Numbered from the stretch's first letter, positions 48,001 to 58,618 are shown. The stretch is DNA of 64,000 nucleotides from Pomphorhynchus laevis (GCA_012934845.2 WNNJ02000260.1:1-64000), one strand, 5' to 3'. The notes: generated by a model not told the origin, from the sequence alone. Numbers and translations are program-made.

Positions 48001-51000
48001 TCCATTATCGATAAATAATTATTGGAGCAGAATCAAAGGAAAGACGTAATTATTTTTGATATTTCGCTAATTATTGTTAGCATCTTCAGAAAATTACCTG
48101 AAGATGTAATTTTCTGAAGATGCTAACAGTAATTAGCGAAATATCAACAATAATTACGTCTTTACTTTGATTCGGCTATAATTACATGAAGATGTAATTA
48201 CCTGAAATTACCTGAAGATGTAATTTTCTGAAGATGCTAACAGCAGTTTGCGAAATATCAACAATAATTAGGTCTTTCCTTTGATCCAGCTCGAATAAGT
48301 ATTTATAAAACTAGCAGTTTTCTGGTAATTTTATTTCAAACGCTGGCATTTGCTAGGGCTTTTGATAATGATTCTATCTGGTAAAACATTAGTGATGCTT
48401 TAGCAATCCATAAGGCTTCTAGAGTGTTTCCAGTACATCATACAATGACTCGTGTCTGTGAGGTCTGTCAGTCCTCCTCTGCATCCAGTAGTGAGATGAA
48501 TTTAGCACTTATGAGTCATTGTAATGAGGAAACGGTACTGGTTACTGTTATCGTTATTCTTCCGCGTATGGCGGAAGAATAACGATAATTATTGACCCAG
48601 CTCCAATAATTATTTATAAAACTAGCAGTTTTCTGGTATTTTTATTTTATTTTTCAGATGGTTTACCAGTCAATGTTTGCTAATCAAAAATTAAAAATGT
48701 AATTTCGAAATTAAAAATATAATTGAACTACTGCATTAAAAATATACCTAATTAACGCACGTTGATTGTACGTTGATTGTACGTTTATTACAATAGTGAT
48801 TGCAATTTAAATTTGTTTGATTTAAAATTAAAGTACTTCATCTGTTTATGTTCATTTTACTCATTAATTGATATTTTAATTTTAATCCTTTTTTTCTTTT
48901 GTGGTATATTGTGTATATATTTCATTTGTTACTTTTACTTAACTGACGTGGTGTACGTTAATGTATAATAACTTATTAACTTATAGCTTATTCTGAATCA
49001 GTTAAATGCATCAAGGAAATTACTATAAAATCTATTGATAAAAGTTAAATAATAATTATAATCAATTCAAAAAGATGAATTGATTTCATTGATGTCGATT
49101 TAAGTAATCGATAAAATCTAGTCCTAAAATGAACACAAACATTACTCATTCCACCACGTATCACACATTTTTAGTTTTTGTTATAAATAATAATAAATAA
49201 ATAAAGATTTTATTAATACAAAAACATAAATGGAGAAAAGGATAGTTCAGTCAAAAAAAAACAGAAATAAATTATCTCTTGGTGCATTCATCTTAAATTC
49301 TGCAATTGTCTCCGATTCCAATTACGGCCTCAAATCAGGAGGAATCTGAGCCCCCAACCATCCACCACGCCGCCTTCCGACTGAACCACCCGGGGTCTTT
49401 CACCCCCCCCCGAAGAATCCAATCGGCGCGGACTATGCTGGGTAAACGAGAGACGAAGAGCTTAAAAACCTTCGCCTTTGCTCAGGAGTGACGTCCTCTC
49501 GCAAATAAGACTAATCCCGAGATAGCCCAAGTGCCCCAAAGGCGCACCTGGGTTTTCCCTTTCAATGACAGATGCTGGGCCCGTTTCAGGGCCCACCTAG
49601 CTTTCTTCAGGATACGTTTAAGTCTATCCAGGTCGGCTTTCGCCGACCAGTTCACCGTAACGGTGAACCCCAGGTATTTTACTCGACTTGTGAAGGTGGG
49701 GAGTGGTTCAGAGGCGAATATGGAGGAGAGCGCAGAGAGTGCTGATCTCTTAAGTTTTTGCTTTGTTGCATAGGTGCCATGAAATACGACCACCTGCGAT
49801 TTTGAGGAGTTTAAAAAAAGATTAGATTTGGGTAATTGGTCTATAAATCTTAAAAAGAAGCGGATGATGTCAGAGACTACGTCTTTACACCTGCGTCCAG
49901 GGAACAGGGCTGTGGTTACATCAGCGTACACCATTAGACGTTGATCACGTTTAAATGTACTGAAAAGATTGATGGAGGCAGCAAGGTATAAGATAGGAGA
50001 GAGGAGAGCCTTGAGGTACACCCGTAATGGGGTAGAACTGACGCGCTTCAGGGTCGTTTTCATAATAAAAACGCTTGGTGTACAGTAGTATCTCCACCCT
50101 GTTCACTATTCTTGCAGGCAACCCGAAGGACCCGAGAAAAGAGATCACAGAGGGAATGGAGATGGAGTCAAATGCAACAGAAAAGTCGAGGAAAACAGCC
50201 ACAGCGAGTTTATGACTGTTCTCCCTACAAAACCGATGCACTTTACCAACTGCTGAATGAATCGAGCGACCTTTGACTAAACCCATGAAAACCTGGATGG
50301 ATCAAATTACGCCTACTTAGATGGTAGCGGATTTTACGCGCAAGCGCTTTTTCGTAAATCGACACGAGGGCATTTTGAATCGAAATAGGTCGCAGATCTT
50401 TAGGACATGAGCAGGATTTTTTCTTAGGAATAAAAACACGCTTACTAATATTGATGCCTGCTACATCGGATGGGGAGGCTAAAAGCATTGTTACGGCCAC
50501 CTCTCTTCTCTGATCAGCTGTCAAAAGCTGAGAGACCCGAGAAGAAAGTGAAGCGACGGATTTGGAGGTGCACAGGAGTGGACCCCAGGAGTTAAGGATA
50601 TCCGTAACAGATAGATCCCTACTCCTGAAGTTACACCAAGGCGAGAATGGTTGAGGTGATTGAGTGGCTCCATAGTTGTGTAGGGCAAGTGCCTCCTCCA
50701 AAACTTTATAAAGGCCTACATTCCCTATCCACCACAATGCTCTATCCCTCCAGCAAACAAACTTCTCCTTCTTGAAAATCTCCCAAAAGGAAGACTGAGC
50801 AGGATTAAGACGAGCAATACTCTTCCTATCCCTACTCAGCTGGAACCTATATCTGGTGCTCCAGTATACATTCGAGAGAGCCTGTCTGGCGGAAACAGAG
50901 AGATTAGGGAGGTTAAGCAGTTTCACTAGGACCTTGAGTTTCGTCGGAGTAGGGTTATATATACGACCTTTATATGTAGTCGATAAAATCGCGGTAGCTT

Positions 51001-54000
51001 GCGAAAAGAGGTAGGTATTAAATTCGTTAAGACTCTCATTTCCTATTCGGGGAAAGAGTTGGATAGACGCTTAAAAGAAGGCCACTCTGATTGGATCAAA
51101 GTGAAACCTCCTTCGAAGCAGCATATCTTCCTCAATTCTCCAACGAATTAGGTCATGAGAGGTGGACAATTGTCGGCGCGACTGCTCCGTATAGAGGGGT
51201 TTAAGCAACGATCTCGAGTGAAGCAGTAGAATGTCGAGGATTGAATTTGTTGATGTCCATTGAAAGGTTGGGGAGAATGGTTTATGAATAAGATACCGTT
51301 CCTAAGAGTCCTTGAGACTCTTGACTAAGAGTGCTTGAGACTCTTAGTCAAGAGTCTCAAGGACTCTTGACTAAGGTCAAGAGTCCTTGAAAGATATTCA
51401 GTGAAAAAGGCTCAGGTTTACTCACCATTGTGTAAGATAAGTTGGACGGGGAAAGCCAACCTAGACAGAGCTAGGCGCGGGAAGGTTGCCCTTCCCACCA
51501 CTAGCCCCATCCAGGGTCGGAAACCTCTGGGCAATATCTTAATTTCCCAGGATAGAGGAGCCGGAGCATTTTCCCAGGATAGAGGAGCCGGGATAGAGGA
51601 GCCGGGATAAATCGAGTAATGTCCTGGGGAGACGGATAGACCGCGTCTCCTGAAGGACTATAACATCTACATCTCTACCGGAGAGAAGTCTAAGGGCAGA
51701 AACACCTCCCGAATTCTACTGAAAGATATTCAGTGAAAAAGGCTCAGGTTTACTCACCATTGTGTCAGATAAGTTGGACGGGGGAAGCCAACCTAGACAG
51801 AGCTAGGTGCGGGAAGGTTGCCCTTCCCACCACTAGACCAATCCAGGGTCGGAAACCTCTGGGCAATATCTTAATTTCCCATGATAGAGGAGCAGGAGCT
51901 TTTTCCCAGGATAGAGGAGCCAGGATGGAGGAGCCGGGATAGAGGAGCCGGGATAAATCGAGTAATGTCCTGGGGAGACGGATAGACCGCGTCTCCTGAA
52001 GGACTATAACATCTACATCTCTACCGGAGCGAAGTCTAAGGGCAGAAACACCTCCCGAATTCCACTGAAAGATATTCAGTGAAAAAGGCTCAGGTTTACT
52101 CACCATTTTGTCAGATAAGTTGGACGGGGAAAGCCAACCTAGACAGAGCTAGGTGCGGGAAGGTTGCCCTTCCCACCACTAGGCCCATCCAGGGTCGGAA
52201 ACCTCTGGGCAATATCTTAATTTCCCAGGGTAGAGGAGCTGGAGCCTTTACCAGGATAGAGGAGCCAGAGAAATTGCTGCAGCAATTTCCCAACCTATAG
52301 AGGCGGAACTGTTCATGCTGAAGCAATTCTTTTTTTTTGGAATGAGGCGTTTTAAGTTCTGGCGGCATCGGCGGCGTATTACCAGTGCCCAGAAGAGCCG
52401 CAACCAGGGGTTCAATCATTCGTTCCATCTGCGATAAAATGAACTTCTTGTTTGAACCAAATAATTGTAAAATGTCTTTATTTGACATTCTGTCAGATGA
52501 ATAAGCTACTTTTGAGAAACCGGAAGAAAAAATCGGCGAGATTGGGCGACAGGAGAAGTGGTTTTGGTACGCCTTGAAACACGTGCAGCGCCTAGACCAC
52601 GCTGGGTGGTCACCCGAGCAATTATGGCAAGCTGGGTAAGCAACGCATTTATCCCCCTTCAGCATACTTTCGCAGGACACGCTGCCACAAACACCACATA
52701 TTTAAGAAGCTGAGCAGGTTGACCCTCAGTGTTCCCATAAGTGGCACACATTGCAATGGGGGTACGTCCTATCATCCTGCTCAATAAGCGTAAAACGTAG
52801 ATTATACCCGAAGAAAGGGTTCGACACCGACTTCGTAAGCACAAGTCCGTAATCAGTGACAAAAGCAATAGGTAATTCCAGCCCAGTCTTTGACTTGACA
52901 GTCCGCACTGTTGAGAGTTTGAAGGTCTTTTTAAGCAGACTTAGGTCCTCATCCTCCAGCTGAGGCGGGAAATTAGATATTTTGAGAGTCGCATGAATAG
53001 GCTTTAATTGTAATGAACCCAAATGGGTTAGGTTCTTTGCAAAGTATGACTCGTATTCACTCATAATATCCGCGTTAATAAACTATATCTTTATATTAGC
53101 CTCGTACATTCGTACGGAGTTGAAGACCACTCTGTTATAGTACAATTTAACGAAGTCTCTTAAAAAGTAGTTAAATAATTTATGCCTCTCCAGAGGCTTA
53201 GAGAATGTTATTAGGGCCAAATTGTGTAGTTTAGGTATAGGGGGAAGTATCTCCGAGTCATTAGCAAAGTTTGGCAACAAAGCACTTACCTTATGGTCTT
53301 TATTTCGATTGTAAGAGCACAAATCTATACCTTTTGCAGCAATTTTCCCTTGTAAATTGTGAAAATTAGCATCATTGAAATTAGAAGCCTTTGAAAGCTC
53401 CGACAAGTTTTCGCTACTACACATTTTTGCTGTTTTTTCTTTTTCAATTAGGTTTTGTTGTTGTGGTCATGTAAGCGTGCACCGGCAAGCATTTGTCACG
53501 TAAAAATAAATCTTTTTTAAACGAGATCGCCGTTATGACTAATTAAGTTTCACGTTTGTCGGTTTGAATGCCGCAATTCCGATTATTGTATTTTTCACAT
53601 GAAAATATTAATAAAAAGATTTTTTACAACTAACGATATCACAAAAATAAACGGTACCATTTATAAGCTGTTCATGGCGCCGCTGCAACAAAAAAGAAAA
53701 TTAAGAGACTAGCACTCTCTGCACTCTCCTCCATTTTGCAGTCTCAATCACTCTTCATCTTCACGAGTCGAGTAAAATATCTGGGGTTCACCGTCACAGT
53801 GAACTGGTCAGCGAAAGCTGACCTGGATATACTCAAACGAATCCTGAAGAAAGCTAGGTGGGCTCTGAAACGGGCTTAGCATCTGCCATTGAATGGGAAA
53901 TCTTAAGTACGCATTTGGGGTACTTGGGCTATCTCGGGATTAGTCTTCTCTAAAGAACGTATCCCAGAACAAAGACTAAGGTTTCTTAAGCTCCTCCATC

Positions 54001-56284
54001 CAATCTTATTTTAAACTCCTCTAAATCGCAGGTGGTAGTCTTTAATGGCGTTCCTGTAACCAAAAAAAACTTAAGAGACTAGCACTCTCCTCACTCTCCT
54101 CCATTTTGCTGCATCAACCACTCTCCATCTTCACTAGTCGAGTAAAATATCTGGGGTTCACCCTTACGGTGAATTGGTCGGCGAAAGCTGACCTGGATAG
54201 ACTTAAACGTATCCTGCTCGAGATTACAGATGAGGAGCAGGACGTCCCCCAGCTCCTCATCTCGAGATTACCGAACATAATACTTTTTTCTTTTGTGGTA
54301 TATTATGTATATATTTCGTTTGTTACTTTTACTTGACTGAACTGGTGTACGTTAATGTACAGTTCTCTCTTGGTACATACGACAAGAGTAATTGCGGCGC
54401 CTCATAATAAAACTACAGCGGAACCTGGGGAGCGTCAGTATTTAAAGCTGCTATCACAAATTTTGGTGTTCAGTCTGACGATGGAAGCGTGTGCACTGCA
54501 ATATCTGTATAAGGGGTTCTAACATCGAGCATGCACTCTCTATTGACATCGCTGTAAGCACACGTCAAAGCCACAAGGCCGGGTTGTTGAACGACGTAGT
54601 TGCATCCGATGATGAAGCGGGTTCAGTCTTCATTATAATTATTATAGCATTTGTAATTTATAAAATTTATATATTAAGCATCACTGTAGATTGAATTCTT
54701 ATTTAAGGATTAATTAATTCTTATTGAGGTAACAATCAATGATTACTTAGTAGCTTATAATCGACTCAGATCCTCCGTTGTGAACAGTACATGTCTTCAA
54801 TAGTGATTTTGTTTTCAACGTGATAGGTGCATATTTATCTCTTTATCCCGGTATCATCCATAACATTTCTGACACCAAAATTATAAAGTAATGAATTTAA
54901 CTTAAATTGTCAGTTTCAACATTAATTTCACAATATTAATCGAGTTTCAACTTGGCTTTAAAGTAAAAATCTTTAAAGAAACTTTTAATTACTATAACTA
55001 TTTAAGATAATGATAAACTGTTTAAAAGCTGGAAAAGATTGTATTTAATGTATTATTTAAAAGATAAAATTTAATGATTCTAAATATAAAGATGAAATAA
55101 ATTTAAAGATGAAATTCGAACTGGATCATATAGACAATTATTTCACCCGGAACAGTTGATAACAGGAAAAGAAGATGCAGCGAATAACTACGCCCGTGGA
55201 CACTATACAGTCGGAAAATCAATGATTGACACTTTAACAAATCGGATAAGGAAGGTAGTGAATGCATGTGATAGTTTACAAGGCTTTTTAATTTATCGCT
55301 CATTTGGAGGAGGTACTGGAAGTGGCCTCACATCTCTCTTAATGGAGAGATTGAGCAACGAGTATTGTAAAACGCCGAAACTTGAATATATAGTGTATCC
55401 AGCTCCGCGTACATCATCATCCGTAGTAGAACCATACAACGCAATACTTACAACACACAGCACGATAACACATGCCGACTGTAGTTTTCTTATGGATAAT
55501 GAGGCCATTTTTAATCTGTGTACTAAAAATCTACGATGTGAACGCCCATCATTTCCTAATCTCAATCGTATCGTAAGTCAAATAGTGTCCTCTATGACTG
55601 CTAGTTTAAGATTCGCTGGAGCACTAAATGTTGATCTAGAAGAATTCCAAACTAATTTAGTTCCGTATCCTCGTATTCATTATCCCCTAATAAGTTACGC
55701 TCCAATCTTATGCAGAGGAAACGTGCATCATGAGCAAAGCTCAGTCAGTGAAATTACTAATTCCTGCTTTGATAATTCAAATCAAATGGTTGTATGTGAT
55801 CCACGTCACGGTAAATATATGGCATGTTGTTTGCTATATCGTGGAGACGTCGTTCCGAAAGATGTGTCACGCGCGCTGCAGGAACTAAAAGCATTAAACC
55901 ATGTACAATTTGTGGATTGGTCTCCTACAGGTTTATTTCACACTACAATTTCATTTTATAATATACAACTTTATTTTAGGATTTAAAGTAGGCATCAATT
56001 ACCAACCACCAAGAGTAATACCAAATGGTGATATGGCACCATCTACGAGAGCTGTTTGCGTGATCAGCAATACAACCGCGATTGTTGATGCTTGGTCCCG
56101 ATTAGCTTACAAGTTCGATCAAATGTACAGAAGAAGGGCATTTGTACACTGGTATGTCAGTGAAAGCATGGAAGAAGGGGAATTTCTCGAAGCTAGAGAA
56201 AACATTGCTGCGCTGGAAAAAGACTACGAAGAAGTAGCGACTGACTCTGCTGATGGTCTTACGATGGAAGGACTCAATTTCTAA
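42066..56284 (+). CDS. Divergent alpha-tubulin (four exons)
   Basis: Microtubule subunit that pairs with beta-tubulin. Exons: 42066-42068 (ATG only, then gtaagt), 46883-47096, 55109-55930, 55980-56284, all in phase; about 447 residues (family about 450). Seen: [20 protein letters not shown] (residues 2-21), [52 protein letters not shown] (GTP-binding tubulin signature), [20 protein letters not shown] (Glu corresponding to catalytic E254), [44 protein letters not shown]. The E254 equivalent and the [18 protein letters not shown] block mark it as alpha. Odd: the K40 loop is shortened without the usual SDKTIGG; the tail is [15 protein letters not shown], with no Glu-rich stretch or terminal Tyr; the MREC start is MREV. 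The introns are 4.8 kb, 8.0 kb (both retroelement-filled) and 49 bp. Frames and splice sites are intact, so a specialised isotype is likely. The ATG-only first exon is inferred from the family's usual intron after codon 1. Confidence 0.88.
42180..42900. repeat. Tubulin intron 1: short repeated blocks
   Basis: GAAGCAAGCGCAGTA...AATAAGGTGGAATCTTGCCG...TTTTTGCA occurs at 42240-42300 and again at 42390-42470, and TTTTGCAATGGATAATTACA at 42302 and 42754. No gene is seen; the 73-codon minus frame at 42862-42641 is unsupported. Confidence 0.5.
42909..42941. other. Perfect hairpin, 14-bp stem
   Basis: GTGGTAGGCGTTTA / TAAACGCCTACCAC with a 5-base loop (acccg). Confidence 0.9.
42974..43004. other. 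Perfect hairpin, 14-bp stem
   Basis: TACTCATCACTACA / TGTAGTGATGAGTA with loop gaa, 32 bases after the previous hairpin. Confidence 0.9.
43150..43345 (+). repeat. Pyrimidine-rich tract with internal hairpin
   Basis: About 195 bases almost wholly C/T on plus (TTCCC/TCCCC-rich), in the first tubulin intron, interrupted by an inverted pair around 43202-43232 (AAAGGAGGACGG / CCGTCCTCCTTT). Frames read across it are artefacts of composition. Confidence 0.85.
43380..44060. other. GC-richer island, unidentified
   Basis: Open frames exist on both strands (172 codons minus from 43779, 82 codons plus from 43763), but neither gives a recognisable domain. The composition suggests a decayed retroelement rather than host coding sequence. 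44061-44450 shows nothing. Confidence 0.35.
44455..44605 (+). repeat. 19-bp minisatellite
   Basis: GATTTACTAGATAATCGGT repeated about eight times with single-base variants (CAGT, AAGA, GATGATC). Confidence 0.9.
44640..46070 (+). mobile_element. CR1/L2-type LINE, 5' part (EN and RT start)
   Basis: C-rich coding strand in tubulin intron 1. Endonuclease: [48 protein letters not shown] beginning: [53 protein letters not shown]. Frame changes separate the parts and the RT catalytic half is missing, so it is a 3'-truncated dead copy. The RT 3' end of a similar element is at 9750-10380. Confidence 0.75.
46100..46370 (-). mobile_element. R2-like RT fragment
   Basis: The minus frame [20 protein letters not shown]...[20 protein letters not shown] resembles the post-catalytic part (LNxxKTxxx...GxxxLGxxxG) of the RT group at 62815-64000. 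46371-46860 is AT-rich intron with no gene. Confidence 0.4.
46883..47096 (+). CDS. Tubulin exon 2
   Basis: The acceptor is ctatttacag at 46873-46882. It encodes residues 2-72 and ends ACAGTTATAG before gtaact with one base of the Asp codon. It contains the N-terminal nucleotide-binding [13 protein letters not shown] and the shortened K40-region loop [12 protein letters not shown]. Confidence 0.9.
47099..48884. other. Tubulin intron 2, left part
   Basis: AT-rich, with TATTTAATTATTTGAATTT repeats (47450-47650), hammerhead-like motifs at 48060-48089 (minus), 48114-48145 (plus) and 48228-48259 (plus), and a perfect 18-bp-stem hairpin at 48548-48588. 48390-48590 has an open plus frame ([20 protein letters not shown]) that I cannot assign. 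Confidence 0.5.
48114..48145 (+). ncRNA. Hammerhead-like motif, inverted pair with 48060-48089
   Basis: CTGAAGATGCTAACAGTAAT then TAGCGAAATATC; stem GCTAA/TTAGC lies between the two boxes. A minus-strand copy at 48060-48089 makes a long imperfect palindrome, and a third copy at 48228-48259 has GCTAACAGCAGTTTGC between the boxes. Confidence 0.35.
48885..48970 (+). repeat. Direct repeat left of the LINE A cluster
   Basis: About 80 bp (TTCTTTTGTGGTATATT...GGTGTACGTTAATGTA) repeated at 54283-54362 with roughly 90 percent identity; the two bracket the whole LINE A insertion. Confidence 0.7.
51301..51392. repeat. Foldback sequence
   Basis: Built from CAAGGACTCTTGAC / GTCAAGAGTCCTTG and CTTGAGACTCTTGACTAAGA with its complement; nearly the whole 90 bases can fold on itself. 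The unit corresponds to the QGLLTL codons of the family A endonuclease (compare 20210-20235). Confidence 0.85.
51389..52260 (-). repeat. Triplicated ORF1/ORF2 junction inside LINE A
   Basis: Units start at 51389, 51721 and 52067 (spacing 332 and 346 bp). Each unit, read on minus, contains the ORF1 end ([24 protein letters not shown]), the stop, the ORF2 start [19 protein letters not shown] and about 40 further codons. Units also contain short internal repeats of GGATAGAGGAGCCGG. Confidence 0.85.
53660..54282 (+). mobile_element. LINE family A 3' fragments, two in tandem
   Basis: 53660-53990 and 53997-54282, plus strand, opposite to the main copy. Each has [18 protein letters not shown], [20 protein letters not shown] and [17 protein letters not shown] peptides. 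53441-53659 before them is unassigned. Confidence 0.75.
54283..54362 (+). repeat. Direct repeat right of the LINE A cluster
   Basis: Partner of 48885-48970. 54363-55108, the remainder of tubulin intron 2, has no recognised gene; a 67-codon plus frame at 54491 is unsupported. Confidence 0.7.
55109..55930 (+). CDS. Tubulin exon 3
   Basis: The acceptor is atttaaag; AT completes GAT (Asp) and the frame runs [17 protein letters not shown] to FVDWSPTG. It holds the GGGTGSG signature, the [14 protein letters not shown] block and the M-loop region ([20 protein letters not shown]). Confidence 0.93.
55980..56284 (+). CDS. Tubulin exon 4 and stop
   Basis: Follows a 49-bp intron (55931-55979, gtttat...ttttag). 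It encodes [20 protein letters not shown] to the stop TAA at 56282-56284; the tail MEGLNF replaces the usual EEGEEY. Confidence 0.92.
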
Positions 56285-56349
56285 ATATATTGCAGTGTTG
56301 TATATAAATTTATATGAATTTTTATTAAAAGATATTTAAACATTCTCAC

Positions 56350-56355
56350 AATAAA
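56350..56355 (+). promoter_or_regulatory. Tubulin poly(A) signal
   Basis: AATAAA 65 bases after the tubulin stop, followed by a T/A-rich region. Confidence 0.6.
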
Positions 56356-56449
56356 ACTTTCATTGTTGATTTAACTAGCAGAAACCTGATATTATTAGCA
56401 GTAGAAATACAACTACTAGGTAAAAGAAGCGTTAATTGAAGTATCACGT

Positions 56450-56700
56450 TATAACATATAATTGTTTCGGCCTCTATTCATAGACCACATATATAAATAG
56501 AGTCAAATACGTGCTAATGACGTATTTGATTATCAAGCTTAATAGCTTATTTTTAACATATAATGCACATTATTTACTATCAATCCGTATAAAGTTTTTA
56601 CACAGAGTACATTATTTACTATTCATTCGTATAAATTTTTAACTTTACAGTTAAAATTTATTTTTTAATTTTGATGAATTAATTAATAAATAATATATCA
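56450..56700 (-). repeat. Decayed Naiad-like PLE tail
   Basis: CAAATACGTGCTAATGACGT then ATTTGATTATCAAGC, and twice TTATTTACTATCAATCCGTA-like sequence, as downstream of the minus-strand PLE at 25690-25800. A second scrap lies at 57340-57430 (CATAACAGCGGGGCTGAATACATG). Confidence 0.45.
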
Positions 56701-56889
56701 TTATATGACATTAAAGACTTTCCTTTTTTGAACGTTTTCAAAAATGGCGTATGTAATTTTTGTCTATTATTTTTTGCTAATTTCACACCTTTGTAACACT
56801 TCTAGTTACTTTGACGAATTTGGATATATTCAAAAATCTTATTTATCTCATCAAAGTAATTCTTGTTGTATCCGAAACAACAATTACAA

Positions 56890-57990
56890 TTCTGTGCCAG
56901 ATCATTTCCGTTGTAAATCATTTTAGTTCTAGATCTTATGTTCCAGATCATTTCAGTTTTGAATCATTTCAGCTTTAGTTCATTTCAGTACCGAACGTGT
57001 TCAGTTCCAGCTCATTTCAGTACCAAAATGTTTCAATTCCAAATAACCCCAGTTCCAGATCATCTCATTTCCAGATAATGTCAGTTTGAAATCATAATAG
57101 TTCAATTTTCATATTGGCTCGTTCCTATGTTTCTGTGATTTACAAATAATAATTCATTGTTTCAACTCTTGGAGATGTTTGCTTGATCATTCGTAAAAAT
57201 TCCTTTGTTATCGGTATCATTTAAACGAAGAGTTTCGGTTCACACAATAAAGTTTCATCATTTGCGATTGTATCTCTGCATCCTTAATCGCCTTGTACAA
57301 CTACTCTAATTCGATGATTTATATATAAAAAGGCCATCTGGAGCAGCTTGAATGTTATCACGCTTCGGCTTCTAATCCTCGACACTGCATAACAGCGGGG
57401 CTGAATACATGTGATAATGTATTTCCGATCTGACAGAATGAATTAAGAGAAAACGATGTGAAAGGGCAGGAAACGTATTCAAAAAATTTCAGACGCTTTT
57501 AAGTTCATCTTCAGATCTGAAATATTGCCAAATTTAACAGAAAATAAGAACCGCAAACAAGTACAAAAATTAAAGACAATGGACCAAGCGTCATGTACAG
57601 AGATTTAACAAGGGAATCATGTGAGTCGAAGTGGCGGTATTATTTCGGTTATAAAATTATTACTTTAAAGTGACTGGATTACGCTAAAACATTTTCAGTT
57701 CTAGATCATTTCAGTCTTAAATTATTTCAGTTGTGATCATTCTTGTGCCAGATCATTTCCGTTGTAAATAATTTTAGTTCTAGATCTTATGTTCTAGATC
57801 ATTTCAGTTTTGAATCATTTCAGCTTTAGTTCATTTCAGTACCGAACTTTTTCAGTTCCAGCTCATTTCAGTACCAAAATTTTTCAGTTCCAGATCATGC
57901 CAGTTCCAGATCATGCCAGTTCCAGATCATGTCATTTCCAGATAATGTTAGTTCTAAATCATAATAGTTTAAAATCATTAGATAATTTCA
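56890..57990 (+). repeat. Two minisatellite blocks of CAGTTCCAGATCATTT
   Basis: Blocks at 56890-57090 and 57690-57985 consist of a 15-17-bp unit (TTCCAGATCATTTCAGT) with many variants. The order of variants is the same in both, so the block itself was duplicated about 850 bp apart. Frames through it are compositional. 57091-57689 and 57991-58100 show no gene. Confidence 0.8.
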
Positions 57991-58618
57991 ATTTCCAAAT
58001 TGACTTTTTCCTATGGCCGATCAATAATTCTTTGTATATATACAATTATTATTAATATCAAGTTAACTTTTTTCAAAAAAAGTTCTAATTGCTTAATCTG
58101 ATTACAGTAAAATAATTATCTTGGATATAAATACTTGCAATCGTCCAGCTTTCAAAATTCAACAAGATATATCATGTTACTCTGGAACCAATATAAATTC
58201 AAGGAATTATTTGAGGATGCACAATACCTACAAAGCTGCATATTTGAATAAAGCTAGTAAATCGAGATCATAAGACTGGCAACAGTGTATCAACGGTTGA
58301 TGCCAAGATGGAAAGTAGGTTCGGCAACGGGAGTTCTAGAGTAAAATAATGATTTAGGTTTACTTCATGATTTAGGTGTACTATTTTGTTTACTTGATGA
58401 TCTGGTCAATTGAATGTAAGTTATAGATATACTCAATGATCTCAATCCACAGGCCAAAGATGGTGTCCCTAATGCCAATTAAACCGTTTCCGAATATGTC
58501 ATTGCACCATACATCGCAATTTGTAAACATAAATTTGAAATTCTAAGCTCTTAACAAATAACTATTTACACAAATTACACAAATTACAATTAATATACAC
58601 AAACCAATATCAAACATC

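Larger units (their letters stand above)
49200..53440 (-). mobile_element. LINE family A, near full-length but damaged
   Basis: Minus strand in tubulin intron 2. ORF1 from 53424: [20 protein letters not shown] and [20 protein letters not shown], then Cys/His knuckles ([30 protein letters not shown]), ending PVQLI just before the ORF2 ATG at 52106. ORF2: [18 protein letters not shown] (APE endonuclease start), a large internal loss of the endonuclease, [36 protein letters not shown] (50450), [38 protein letters not shown] (the expected YADD box reads YADV), [29 protein letters not shown]. The layout (gag-like ORF1 with zinc knuckles, APE endonuclease, RT) fits the Jockey/I/R1 group; the exact clade is uncertain. 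Inactive: triplicated junction, endonuclease deletion and frame breaks. Confidence 0.8.

Noticed and set aside
55293-55565. Minus-strand frame of 90 codons within the tubulin exon
   Set aside because: It is antisense to the well-supported tubulin exon 3 and has no domain of its own.
57810-58055. 81-codon plus frame FSSFQYRTFSVPAHF...
   Set aside because: It is a reading of the 16-bp minisatellite; the repeated FQ/VP/S pattern follows the DNA unit.
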